Assembly: GCF_041929205.1 (NCBI RefSeq)
Contig: NZ_JBHFNT010000218.1
Length of the DNA stretch: 64,000 nucleotides
Direction: 5' to 3' (one strand)
DNA from: Floridanema evergladense
GTDB lineage: Bacteria; Cyanobacteriota; Cyanobacteriia; Cyanobacteriales; Aerosakkonemataceae
Positions 41,704 through 50,725 of this stretch are shown here, piece by piece. The notes beneath the pieces were generated by a model. It did not search any database. It saw nothing but the letters and a program-made list of their open reading frames with translations, and was not told where the DNA came from. The position numbers and the translations under genes are program-made. The stretch's first letter is position 1, and every line of letters begins with the position of its first letter.

Positions 41704-42843
41704 TTAAGGTAGAAAATTACGGATATCCCAAGCTAATTCTAAAAGCTTAAACCACTGCTTCTGAGTATGGCTAACAGTCCAACCAAGACGTTGTGCAATT
41801 TCTCGATCGGATAACTTCTGCCGCTTTAACTCTAGTAAAATTTGCTGGTTAGAATCCAGCCTTGACAAAAAAGTTTGCCATTGCTGCGGCCTTAAGCCAA
41901 GATTTCTATCCAACTCAGCTTCCAACCACTCATGTACTAACTCCCACTGATGCAACAGCGCAAACCGAATCAGATGATACTTAAAGCGTTGCTGCAAATA
42001 GTCCCTTTGACGGGGCGTTAAATTCATGATAGTCTCTATTTCTTGAGTATTACTATCGTTGAGGCGAAGTACAAAGTACTGAACGCAGTCATACTGTTTA
42101 TGTGCCTCTAAATAGCCGATCAATTCATTAATTACTGACTGGCGCAGTTGATTTTGCTGATTCATTCCCTGTTCTTGAAATAACATCATTTCACCCACTT
42201 GCTGCAACAAAACTTCATCCATATTCTGAGGCGAAGATTCTACCCCGCCATTGTCAGCCACCTGTTCCATATCAATCAGTGTTTCTGGTGGTTGTTGTTG
42301 GATAAAAGCCTGTGCTCGCAAAATAATTAACTGTTGGCGATTTCTGTTAGTAATGGGAATGCGGCGTTTAGCATAACGTTCTGTAAAACTCAGGAACTCT
42401 GCCAACTCCAAAAGCGTCCTTGGTGTATAGGTAGGACTAATGGGAGCAGTTTCGCAGTTTGCTCCTTCCCGACGAAAGGCAGTTAACGCCTCTACATAAA
42501 ATCCCTGCAAAAAGTCTTCGATCAAAGTCAAACGTCTTTGATATGCTGAAGATGAGCGCGAAGGAGCAATGTAGCGATAAACAATAGCGCTCAAAGTACT
42601 ATGTAAGTCCAGCCTTGCCATAGTTGCTCTGAGGTGGTAGTAGTGGAGACATTGCTGTAAGCGATGACGAGCTAATTTAGCCCCCCAAACTTCCACATCG
42701 CCCAAACTTTGAATCCTTTGACTTTGTTGGCAAATTCGGGTTACTTCTGTCCCTAAACGTGCTGCTACTTCACGGCAATTTTGCTCTGAAGCACTGGTAG
42801 AACGTCTAAGTTCGTTGAATATTAGCTCAAATATAGCCTCCAC
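41704..42843 (-). CDS. hetZ: HetZ-type regulator
   Basis: 379 aa, GTG start. All-helical, with a C-terminal helix-turn-helix-like block LELKRQKLSDREIAQRLGWTVSHTQKQWFKLLELAWDIRNFLP and an N-terminal region RRSTSASEQNCREVAARLGTEV...LHYYHLRATMARLDLHSTLSAIVYRYI. The pattern and the adjacent patU3 match HetZ, a transcription regulator in heterocyst commitment in Anabaena that is conserved in filamentous cyanobacteria generally. About 195 bp of upstream sequence is shared with the divergent gene at 43039. Confidence 0.85.
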   Translation of the reverse strand: MEAIFELIFNELRRSTSASEQNCREVAARLGTEVTRICQQSQRIQSLGDVEVWGAKLARHRLQQCLHYYHLRATMARLDLHSTLSAIVYRYIAPSRSSSAYQRRLTLIEDFLQGFYVEALTAFRREGANCETAPISPTYTPRTLLELAEFLSFTERYAKRRIPITNRNRQQLIILRAQAFIQQQPPETLIDMEQVADNGGVESSPQNMDEVLLQQVGEMMLFQEQGMNQQNQLRQSVINELIGYLEAHKQYDCVQYFVLRLNDSNTQEIETIMNLTPRQRDYLQQRFKYHLIRFALLHQWELVHEWLEAELDRNLGLRPQQWQTFLSRLDSNQQILLELKRQKLSDREIAQRLGWTVSHTQKQWFKLLELAWDIRNFLP

Positions 42844-43038
42844 GCCCGCAGATTTCTCCTTGGTTAGTTTTTTCTGAGGGTTCCGCGATCGCTAATGCCA
42901 GAGAGCAGCAAGAAAAAAGGCTTTTATCTTCAGCTTTTTAGCTGTTTTTAACTGCTCGCACGAGTAAACTATCTCCTGTGACCACCGCTGGTTAGCTAAA
43001 TCGTTAGACTCGAAAGTAGACTCCCAGAGCTTTGTTTT

Positions 43039-43527
43039 ATGGATTTAGATCGACAGATTGAACTTTTGATTGATGGCGCACCGAATGATGGGCGAACACC
43101 CCAGGCGATGCGAGCGATCGCACCAGCACTTAAGCTCCTGGCAAGTCAGTTGCAACATCCCCAGTACTACGTTCTCCAAACCTTGGATGAAGCCTGGGTA
43201 CTCACAACTTTCACCAATAGCGAGCAACCTCAAGAAACAAAGCATATCCTCTATGCTTTTTCGACCCTCCAAGATATCACCACTTATACGAGTACCCTAA
43301 AAGATCCCGATGTAATGGCGATTCCGGTTCCTGTCACCCATATTTTGTTCCAAATGGTAGCTATGGACACTGTTGATAGCGCGATCTTTTTTGAAACCCC
43401 TGGTAATCTTTCGGAAGGAATCCAACTGCGTCGGGAAGATTTACAAAGTTTGGTGCAATCCTATCTAGAACAGGAATTTCCCATTCCTAAGCCTTCGCCT
43501 GGGAACATTCCACCCAATATTGCTTAA
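43039..43527 (+). CDS. conserved cyanobacterial protein, SseB-like fold possible
   Basis: 162 aa, divergent from hetZ. Begins MDLDRQIELLIDGAPNDG, with alternating strands (YYVLQTLDEAWVLTTF; HILYAFSTLQDITTY) and ends in a Pro-rich tail. No signal or membrane segment. I do not recognise a named family with certainty; the strand pattern recalls SseB-type proteins. Confidence 0.65.
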   Translation: MDLDRQIELLIDGAPNDGRTPQAMRAIAPALKLLASQLQHPQYYVLQTLDEAWVLTTFTNSEQPQETKHILYAFSTLQDITTYTSTLKDPDVMAIPVPVTHILFQMVAMDTVDSAIFFETPGNLSEGIQLRREDLQSLVQSYLEQEFPIPKPSPGNIPPNIA

Positions 43528-43610
43528 AATTTAGGATTTTAGCCCCAGGTTTTCAGCCTGTGGGCTTTTCCCAAGAATCGTGTAGGTATTGTTAGAGATG
43601 GAGTTTTATA

Positions 43611-43769
43611 CGGGAGCATCCCAATTTTGCAAAAATACAAGCGATTAGAAATCGAGGCTACACAGACAAAGCCTGCCTCCGCAGGCTAAAAGTCCGCGCA
43701 GGCGGACTTGGTTTGTATAGCCCCAGACTTCCAGTCTGAGGGGCAATTTACACATTTGGGATGCTCCCG
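43611..43769. mobile_element. MITE with 14-bp terminal inverted repeats and 7-bp target duplication
   Basis: 159 bp bounded by CGGGAGCATCCCAA and its exact complement, and flanked on both sides by the direct repeat TTTTATA (43604-43610 and 43770-43776). The interior carries the AGTCCGC/GCCTGC hairpins shared with other repeats in the window. No ORF, so mobilised by a transposase elsewhere. Confidence 0.85.
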
Positions 43770-43813
43770 TTTTATACTTTCCTGGTTTACTAACAGAACA
43801 TTAATTAAAAACT

Positions 43814-43969
43814 ATGACAAAGTTAGAATTAAAAAATCACCAAGTTTGGCAAGATTTGACTGAAATATTAGAAAATATAGATACCAATAAACTGGTGACG
43901 GAACATTTAGAGTTATGCGATTATAGCGATCGCACTTTTTTTCCCAAATCCATCCAGCACCGATTCTAA
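43814..43969 (+). CDS. 51-aa ORF, possible gene remnant
   Basis: MTKLELKNHQVWQDLTEILENIDTNKL... is helical and looks protein-like up to about residue 36; the rest overlaps the 3' end of the radical SAM gene on the other strand and passes through a HIP1 site. It may be the 5' fragment of a gene cut at that point. Function unknown. Confidence 0.3.
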   Translation: MTKLELKNHQVWQDLTEILENIDTNKLVTEHLELCDYSDRTFFPKSIQHRF

Positions 43970-45298
43970 CATTGGCAATACTTTATTTACTTGTTCGGCG
44001 CGGATAATTAAATCCCACAAAAATTCAAATTTTTTCCAAGCACCAGCATAAATTAAATGGCGCAACTTTTGCTCCCAAGTATTTTTAGTTGAAACTGATT
44101 GGAAAATTGCATTCCAGCGATAAAAATCTCGATAAGCACACAAATATCCAGCTTCTAATACTTCTGCTGTCATTTTGTTTGGTTGAAAAACAACGTGACG
44201 AGTGTCGTATAAATCCCAATTATCACTAGTAAGACGGTTTTCCGTCGCCATTCGTTGATATAAATCTGTGCCGGGATAGGGAGTTAAAATATGAAAAGTA
44301 GCGGTTTCAATGCCGTTGTTAATTGCCCATTCCACAGTGCGATCGAACACGGTTTCATCATCCTCATCCATCCCAAAAACAAAGCTACCATTAATCATCA
44401 CTCCTAAATCGTGCAACCGCCGAATTGCTTCTGTATAATCCCGATTTAAATTGTGGTATTTGTGCTGTTGGCGCAAATTAGTTGAATTAAGAGTTTCAAA
44501 ACCAATAAACAAACTCCGCAATCCACTTTCCACCGCTTTTTCTAATAAATTTGGCTGCAAAACAGCATGAACAGTTCCCGCTGCTTGCCACACTCGTCCC
44601 ATACCTTTCATACCATCAAATAAACCACTGGCAAATCGCGTATCTCCGAATAAATGATCGTCCAAGAAAAAGAGATGTCTTCCCGGTAATTCAGCAATTT
44701 CTTCTAAAGCGCGATCGACTGTTTCTGTATAAAAAGACTTACCGCCTTTAAAGAAAGATTCTTTATAACAAAAATCGCAATGATGCGGACAACCCCGCGA
44801 CACAACTATAGAATTTGGTACTAAATAAAGATGACGCTTAATTAAATCTCGGCGTATTTTAGGCAAATCAATTAAGCTACGTTCTCGCGAAACATAAACT
44901 TTTTCGGGCTTTCCTACTTGCCAATGTTTGAGAAATTGGGGCCAAGTATCCTCACCAGGGCCAATAAAAATAGTATCAGCATGGAGACTAGCTTCTTCAG
45001 GTAAAGCAGTGACGTGCAAACCTCCTAAAGCTACGTAAATCCCTCTTTGTCGATAATAATCTGCTAATTCGTAAGCTCGGTAAGCGGAAGTAATATAAAC
45101 TTGAATTACTACTAAATCTGGCTCATCTTCTAAGTCGATCGCCTCTATATGTTCGTCTTGGATAACAATTTCATCATCTAGTTGAAAAAATGCAGCGATC
45201 GTTGCTAACCCCAAAGGCGGAAACAACGAATATTTAATCGGTCGCCAGTGAGGGCTAATAGCTTCCGTAAGAGCGGGCAAAATCATTTTTACTTTCAT
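43913..45298 (-). CDS. B12-binding-domain radical SAM protein
   Basis: 461 aa. N-terminal B12-binding-like Rossmann domain (about 1-150; GLATIAAFFQLDDEI, LVVIQVYITSAYRAYELADYYRQRGIYVALGGLHVTALPEEA) and a radical SAM barrel with RGCPHHCDFCYK (CxxxCxxC for the 4Fe-4S cluster), then a C-terminal domain with FRWNAI-type aromatic residues. Members modify lipids, hopanoids or natural products; the substrate is unknown. Single gene with a 5' TTGATT-type region. Confidence 0.85.
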   Translation of the reverse strand: MKVKMILPALTEAISPHWRPIKYSLFPPLGLATIAAFFQLDDEIVIQDEHIEAIDLEDEPDLVVIQVYITSAYRAYELADYYRQRGIYVALGGLHVTALPEEASLHADTIFIGPGEDTWPQFLKHWQVGKPEKVYVSRERSLIDLPKIRRDLIKRHLYLVPNSIVVSRGCPHHCDFCYKESFFKGGKSFYTETVDRALEEIAELPGRHLFFLDDHLFGDTRFASGLFDGMKGMGRVWQAAGTVHAVLQPNLLEKAVESGLRSLFIGFETLNSTNLRQQHKYHNLNRDYTEAIRRLHDLGVMINGSFVFGMDEDDETVFDRTVEWAINNGIETATFHILTPYPGTDLYQRMATENRLTSDNWDLYDTRHVVFQPNKMTAEVLEAGYLCAYRDFYRWNAIFQSVSTKNTWEQKLRHLIYAGAWKKFEFLWDLIIRAEQVNKVLPMLESVLDGFGKKSAIAIIA

Positions 45299-45566
45299 TT
45301 GATTGCCTTTTGAGATGCTGATATAATCAGCAAAATTTGAGTGACTTTATCCTAGCTGTTTAAGGAAGTGATGACAGCGATCTCTACATTTATTTAAAAA
45401 TCCACACAACAGATTTTAAGTAAATCAAAATTTCGCTATATTTCTTAATTAATTGTTTTAGGGACTGGGGACTAGGGACTAGGGACTGGGAAGCCTTGAG
45501 GAGTAAGCATTTTATTAGCTAATCAGGTTTACTTATCACCATGAGTACGGGAGAGCCAACAAAAGT

Positions 45567-45598
45567 AAAAACTGCGCCCTAAAAAGAGCGCAGTTTTT
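45567..45598 (-). terminator. intrinsic terminator of sds
   Basis: 11-bp perfect stem AAAAACTGCGC with a 10-nt loop and T5 tail, 15 nt beyond the sds stop codon. Confidence 0.9.
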
Positions 45599-45612
45599 CA
45601 TATCTTAATCTC

Positions 45613-46584
45613 TTAATAAAGACGACTTAAAACATAATCTGCCATATTAATTAAAGCTTGACGCGATTCCGACGCTGGTAAATCTGCTAAAAACTCCACC
45701 GCAGTACGCGCATTTTGAGTAGCTAATTCTCTTGCTCTCTCAATACCCTTGGCTTCATTAATCAGTTGTAATGCCTGTTCTAAATCTTCTTCTTGGGAGA
45801 ATTCGCGATCGATCAAAACTTCCAAAAAAGGTTTCTCTTTTAAAGCAAACAGCGTTGGCGCAGTTAAATTGCCACTTCTTAAATCGGAAAGCGACGGTTT
45901 CCCCAAAACTTCCGTAGAACCCGTAAAATCCAAAATATCATCAACAATCTGGAATGCTAGACCGAGATGACGACCGTAGTAATACAAATTCTGCGCCATT
46001 TGAGCACTCACATCGCTGAGTATTCCAGCTGCTTTGGCACTATTAGCAATCAGTGAGGCAGTTTTGTAATAGCTCTTTTGTAGGTAAGCCTCGATCGATA
46101 AACTAGCATCAAAGCAATTCAAACCTTGCTGAATTTCTCCAGTTGCCAAATCCATAATCACTTCCGACAGGAGTTTGACAACCTCCAGATTATCCAGATT
46201 AGCAAGATACCAGGAAGATTGGGCAAATAGAAAATCTCCAGCCAGTACCGCAATTCTATTACCGAATAAGCTATGTACCGTCGGTACGCCCCGACGCACC
46301 GACGATTCATCCACCACATCATCATGTACTAAACTAGCTGTGTGAATCATTTCTGTAATCTCAGCTAATCGTCGATGTCGAGAGGTAATCTCCTGTCCTA
46401 GCATGGTAGCTCGCGAAATTAACAGGACGATCGCTGGTCTCAGTCGCTTTCCTCCTGCTCCAAACAGATGTTCCGCTGCGGCAGACAAGATAGGGTGACG
46501 ATTACCAACTAGCTGCTTTAAATTCTCTGACAGCAAACGCAGGTCTGCTTCAACAGGCGAAAAGAGGGAGGTAGTTGAGGTCAT
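45613..46584 (-). CDS. sds: solanesyl diphosphate synthase
   Basis: 323 aa from MTSTTSLFSPVEADLRLL, the usual cyanobacterial start; 13 upstream residues are unlikely. Trans-prenyltransferase motifs: GGKRLRPAIVLL, first Asp-rich motif HDDVVDES, RRGVPTVH, second Asp-rich motif VDDILDFTG. It makes the C45 side chain of plastoquinone from FPP/GGPP and IPP. Followed by an intrinsic terminator. Confidence 0.95.
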   Translation of the reverse strand: MTSTTSLFSPVEADLRLLSENLKQLVGNRHPILSAAAEHLFGAGGKRLRPAIVLLISRATMLGQEITSRHRRLAEITEMIHTASLVHDDVVDESSVRRGVPTVHSLFGNRIAVLAGDFLFAQSSWYLANLDNLEVVKLLSEVIMDLATGEIQQGLNCFDASLSIEAYLQKSYYKTASLIANSAKAAGILSDVSAQMAQNLYYYGRHLGLAFQIVDDILDFTGSTEVLGKPSLSDLRSGNLTAPTLFALKEKPFLEVLIDREFSQEEDLEQALQLINEAKGIERARELATQNARTAVEFLADLPASESRQALINMADYVLSRLY

Positions 46585-46889
46585 GGATCTGCCAGTTCCG
46601 GCTTTATTTACGAAATTTAACATATTCTCTACCTCATTTTAAGCTAACCACCCCACAGATGAAATCCCGTTTCCCATCCTCTTCACTAAATCTACCTACT
46701 ACATCCCCAATCCCCCGATTATCTCGGTGGATTTTACCATTATTCTACAAACATCAATAATTAATTCATCGAAACTTAATTTGATTTCCCAAAATTGTAT
46801 AAAATTTTTAAGCATTTTTCCGATCTACCTCAAAAAGCTGGGAAGCTTGTGATACGCTAGTTAGTAAGGATTTCACTAAATTTGAATAA

Positions 46890-47090
46890 CACTCCAAGGA
46901 AACCAACAAAAGTTGGTTGCCAATGGTGATATGGAGTGACTCCTTTCACTTAAAGATAGATGTAGCTACTGACAAGTAGTTACCTTAACCGATTATTAAA
47001 ATCGGCGATCGGTTTCTTAGAGTTTCTCTAAGACTTTTAAGGCCGGGTTAACCAACCTAACCTGCAATTCCTTAGTGCCGATCTAAGGTT
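46890..47090. ncRNA. structured leader or non-coding RNA candidate
   Basis: A series of perfect stems: CACTCCA/TGGAGTG (46890-46938) enclosing AACCAAC-AAAA-GTTGGTT, then TCTTAGAG-TTT-CTCTAAGA (47015-47033) and CCTTAG...CTAAGG (47070-47088). No ORF covers them. On the + strand they precede a 39-codon membrane peptide. Rfam class not recognised; strand inferred from the downstream ORF. Confidence 0.4.
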
Positions 47091-47245
47091 TCCATAAGCA
47101 AACAGAAACACTAAACGGGATTAGTACCGTTGGGTGACTCATTTTGCTGACAGCTTTCCAGTGCGATACCCGTAAGTACTAGCAAGCTGAGATTTTCTAT
47201 GACTATCAACTTAATCCCATTGCTTTATCTACTAGTAAATTAATT

Positions 47246-47365
47246 ATGGTTTACCGCGATATGCCTCTCATGATTCCCTTCTTAGCCACAGGTTACTTGT
47301 TAGCGATTTATCTGCTTCTGATCGTCGCCCAACGTTCTAGAGCTTGGAGAAGACCCCAAGGTTAA
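47246..47365 (+). CDS. 39-aa single-span membrane peptide
   Basis: MVYRDMPLMIPFLATGYLLAIY begins a single hydrophobic helix (about 8-28), followed by the basic tail QRSRAWRRPQG. Size and plan resemble the small subunits of photosynthetic complexes, but the sequence matches none I know. No clear Shine-Dalgarno; a 14-codon ORF (47199-47243) lies just upstream. Too short for routine gene calling. Confidence 0.5.
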   Translation: MVYRDMPLMIPFLATGYLLAIYLLLIVAQRSRAWRRPQG

Positions 47366-47398
47366 GTCCAAGCCCTAAAGAGTAATTTTGAATATTAA

Positions 47399-48232
47399 CT
47401 ACTCTCTTTCGAGAGATTCTATTCTCGCTGGCTGTAAAGAGACAGCTGGCAACCATACTTGCTCCACAACAGGGGTACAACCTAGCCACTGCACCGATAA
47501 TTGAGCGAAGTGATGTGGATCGCCACTCACACAGAAGCGCGTCGGCTGCGGTGGATTAGTGTTTCTTAGCCCCAGTAAATCTAATTCCTGAGCAGCTGCT
47601 CTCACCACATATACTGCTGGATCGACTGTACGTACTGTCCGAGGCAGGATAGACTTTAGCACTGGGGCTAAATGGGGATAGTGAGTGCAGCCGTAGACCA
47701 AGGTATCAATTTGTTGCTCCAGCATCGGAGCTAGATATTCCTTAGCTACTTGGTAAGTATCGTGGGAATAAATCCGGTTTTGTTCGATTAAAGGGACAAA
47801 AGCGGGACAACCTACTTGCCAAACTTGAACTGTGGAGTCAATCTCATGGATGGCGCGACGGTAGGCATTGCTGGCAGCAGTAGCGGGGGTAGCAATTACA
47901 CCAATTCTTCTACCTTGTTGTACTGCTGCTCTAGCTCCGGGTAAAATCACTCCTAAAATCGGGAAATTGAATTCTGACCTTACAGTTTCCAGTGCTAAAG
48001 CCGAACTGGTATTACAAGCCATGATTACCATTTTGACTGACTGTTGCTGCATCCAGGTGAGAATTTCCCGGACAAAGTTTAAGATTTCGCTCATCTGACG
48101 ATTGCCGTAAGGTAATCTAGCTGTATCTCCGAAATACAGGATAGATTCCGATGGTAATTGACGATAAAGTTCTCTGAGAACGGTAAGACCACCCACACCA
48201 CTGTCAAAAATCCCGATTCTTTGAGAGGTCAT
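47399..48232 (-). CDS. murI: glutamate racemase
   Basis: 277 aa. Starts MTSQRIGIFDSGVGGLTVL; the two catalytic cysteines lie in VIMACNTSSALAL and LVYGCTHYPHLAP. Provides D-glutamate for peptidoglycan. The next gene upstream on this strand is the cell-wall amidase, 140 bp away across a GTTGGTA repeat, so both are cell-wall genes and may be one unit. Confidence 0.96.
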   Translation of the reverse strand: MTSQRIGIFDSGVGGLTVLRELYRQLPSESILYFGDTARLPYGNRQMSEILNFVREILTWMQQQSVKMVIMACNTSSALALETVRSEFNFPILGVILPGARAAVQQGRRIGVIATPATAASNAYRRAIHEIDSTVQVWQVGCPAFVPLIEQNRIYSHDTYQVAKEYLAPMLEQQIDTLVYGCTHYPHLAPVLKSILPRTVRTVDPAVYVVRAAAQELDLLGLRNTNPPQPTRFCVSGDPHHFAQLSVQWLGCTPVVEQVWLPAVSLQPARIESLERE

Positions 48233-48304
48233 TGATATCCAAGTCCTTTGTAAATTGATTGCTTTGAATTTTAGTTTTTGGATTGAATTGTAGTCAAAAT
48301 TGAC

Positions 48305-48343
48305 TTGTTGGTAGTTGGTAGTTGGTAGTTGGTAGTTGGTGTT
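48305..48343. repeat. GTTGGTA heptamer tandem repeat
   Basis: Five units of GTTGGTA between murI and the amidase gene; a similar ACCAACT tract lies at 56525-56563 before ribD. Confidence 0.9.
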
Positions 48344-48371
48344 TTCCCATTACCGATTATCCACTACTTAA

Positions 48372-50171
48372 TTACTGTCTGTAATATTGCAGGTACTGAA
48401 GAATGCCGCGAGCTATGGCTTCTGCCATTTGATTTTGGTAGGCAGGAGTTGCCAATCTAGCAGAATCCTCGTATCCAGTGACAAAACCAGTTTCTACTAG
48501 TACAGAAGGCATGGCACTGTTGCGTAAGACATAGAATCTAGCGCGTCGCACCCCGCGATCGGGAATATTTAAACTTTGAATAATGCTACTGTGAATGAAG
48601 CGAGCTAGAGTCAGACCACTGTCGAAGTAGTAGGTTTCCAAACCATTGACATCTGGGCGATTAGGTATGGCATTAGCGTGAATGCTGACAAATATATCTG
48701 CTTTAACTCGATTAGCGATCGCAGTTCGACCCGCTAACTCCACAAAATAATCAGCATCGCGAGTCAGAACTACTTGAACACCCTGTTGTTCCAATAATCT
48801 AGCGACTTGGAGCGAGATTGGCAAGATGACATCTATTTCTTTTAATCCGCCAATTCCGATCGCACCTGGGTCTTTTCCCCCATGTCCGGGGTCAATTACT
48901 ACTAAAGCCCGGGCATTTGGGCGGCGTGTAGGTAACTGTTGATAAGGATAATCTGACACCCCTTGACCTAAAGGAGGATAATTTTGGCTGGTGGGAACTT
49001 GTCCCGCTCTGGCGCTATAAAAGGGTAAAGCCAAAAGTTGGGGACTAGGCTGGCTGACTTCTCCGACTTGAATCCCAGAAGCTGGAAACAGCGCGATCGT
49101 CACTCTACCATCATCCTCACGGACGCGCAAGCGTAATATGGGCGCATCTCGATCGAGTCTCGGTTCTTGGAATCGCTCAATTAACTCTGCTGAATTCACC
49201 GTAATTCGATAAGCACCATTAGACCTATCCCAACCGCTAGTGTAGGTAAAAGGCTGATCTGCTCGAATTAGCAATTGATTGCCATTTAGTTCGATCGATT
49301 GAATGTTCGCTTTTTGACGTTCCCCTCTTTGAGCAGTAGTAGACTGTTCGCCCCCTGGTAGCAAAACAATCCCACCCAAATTGCTGACATTGGCAGTCCA
49401 ATTTGGACTGTTTTCCGCTACTTTCAGCGTCAACCGGACTACAGGCGGATTATTATTGACCTGATTAAATTGAATAACACTAACACCATTACGGTTAACG
49501 GAAAATTCCCGATTTAAGAGTTGAGGCGAGAGCATCGCCCCTTCCAAGACAATATTTACGTTTTCCCTACTCCGCTCCACTTCAATCTCTGGATTACCAC
49601 CATTTGTCCGCAAAAATAAACCATCAGGTGTTATTTGTAAAGCTTGAATTTGGGTAATTTTAGGCACCACAGGAGTCCTAGTAGTTACAGGTGGAGGTGG
49701 TGGTGCAGCGGCTTCTGGGGCGGGAAGAGAGAGACTAGTACCAGAACTTTGTCCTTCAGTAGCTGCATTTGGTTGTTCATCACTTCGAGTGGGTGTTGGT
49801 AGTTGGACTACCCATTGTCTAGGGGAAACTCCTCGAAATTTTATTTCTTGGGGGTCGAGAGTATACCCATTGACTAATTCAATCACCAAACGAGTTGTCT
49901 GAGAGTTTACCTGTCCAATTCTTACAGAACGGATTAGTCCTTTCCCTGGTTGATTGATAGTCCGACGCAGATTAGTGCCGGGTAAATCAATCACCAAGCG
50001 AGTGGGATTAAATAATAATTGTGCTTTGGGTTGAACGTCACCGTCTGTGGTGAAAACCAGCTGATTGCGTTGAGGATCGAAACGCCATGATTGCAGTTTA
50101 CCTGCGATCGCTGGAGATGAAAGTAAAAGTAGGCTTAAAAAAGTACTGGGTAGTATCCAGTGAAATTTCAC
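48372..50171 (-). CDS. amiC: AMIN-domain N-acetylmuramoyl-L-alanine amidase
   Basis: 599 aa, GTG start, signal peptide (about 1-23, ending AIAG). One AMIN domain (about 25-130: LQSWRFDPQRNQLVFTTDGDVQPKAQLL), Pro-rich linker, second AMIN-like domain (about 170-400), and a C-terminal Amidase_3 domain with VVIDPGHGGKDPGAIG (His), KEIDV (Glu), FVSIHANA (His) and VLVETGFV (Glu) as zinc and catalytic residues. Cleaves peptidoglycan stem peptides; in filamentous cyanobacteria such enzymes make the septal pores used for cell-cell communication. Confidence 0.92.
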   Translation of the reverse strand: MKFHWILPSTFLSLLLLSSPAIAGKLQSWRFDPQRNQLVFTTDGDVQPKAQLLFNPTRLVIDLPGTNLRRTINQPGKGLIRSVRIGQVNSQTTRLVIELVNGYTLDPQEIKFRGVSPRQWVVQLPTPTRSDEQPNAATEGQSSGTSLSLPAPEAAAPPPPPVTTRTPVVPKITQIQALQITPDGLFLRTNGGNPEIEVERSRENVNIVLEGAMLSPQLLNREFSVNRNGVSVIQFNQVNNNPPVVRLTLKVAENSPNWTANVSNLGGIVLLPGGEQSTTAQRGERQKANIQSIELNGNQLLIRADQPFTYTSGWDRSNGAYRITVNSAELIERFQEPRLDRDAPILRLRVREDDGRVTIALFPASGIQVGEVSQPSPQLLALPFYSARAGQVPTSQNYPPLGQGVSDYPYQQLPTRRPNARALVVIDPGHGGKDPGAIGIGGLKEIDVILPISLQVARLLEQQGVQVVLTRDADYFVELAGRTAIANRVKADIFVSIHANAIPNRPDVNGLETYYFDSGLTLARFIHSSIIQSLNIPDRGVRRARFYVLRNSAMPSVLVETGFVTGYEDSARLATPAYQNQMAEAIARGILQYLQYYRQ

Positions 50172-50725
50172 GGTTTATTTCTCCACGATTTACATAGCCC
50201 AGCAGCAGAACTTCTTCCCGCTGGTAAGGAGCGAACGATGATGCCCTGAAAAACTTTTGTTAGTACTCTCATTGAATAATGCTTATGGTTATCAGTAAAC
50301 GGCCTAATTTAGATTACCGCCCAACAGCACTATATATTCTCTGTACCAACTACACCATCAGATCGGAGAGCTTACACTAATGGGTTAACCAGAATCAACT
50401 GATACCAAATCTGGGTTAGCTACCCCCCATATCTTATGGCAATTGAAATCGCTACTACACAAAAAAGTCCGGCTACGCGGTCTAAAGAATAACAGGGTTT
50501 TTTAAACTGGATTTGGTATGAGGTAGGGTTCAGGGAGAGAAGGGACAAGGGGAAGTTAATTTTCTGATGCTTTCAGACAAGAAAGGGAAAAGGTGAATTC
50601 AATTTCCTTCTTCCTTTTCCCTAACGCTATTTATTTAGTTTGCTGGTGAAATGTGGCAGAAAAAGCTGAAAGTAGAAGCTATCTTTCCTTAGCTATTTTG
50701 CCTAAAAGCCTTCTAATTGCTTACT
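50172..50725. other. intergenic stretch with repeat element only
   Basis: No ORF with a ribosome site. Contains the inverted-repeat element at 50402-50519 and A/G-rich tracts; probably the amiC promoter at its left end. Confidence 0.5.
50402..50519. mobile_element. MITE-like element with ATACCAAATC ends
   Basis: Left end ATACCAAATCTGGGTT and right end AAACTGGATTTGGTAT are imperfect inverted repeats; the interior has the AGTCCGGCTACGCGG hairpin. The right end recurs at 7860-7877. Confidence 0.6.
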
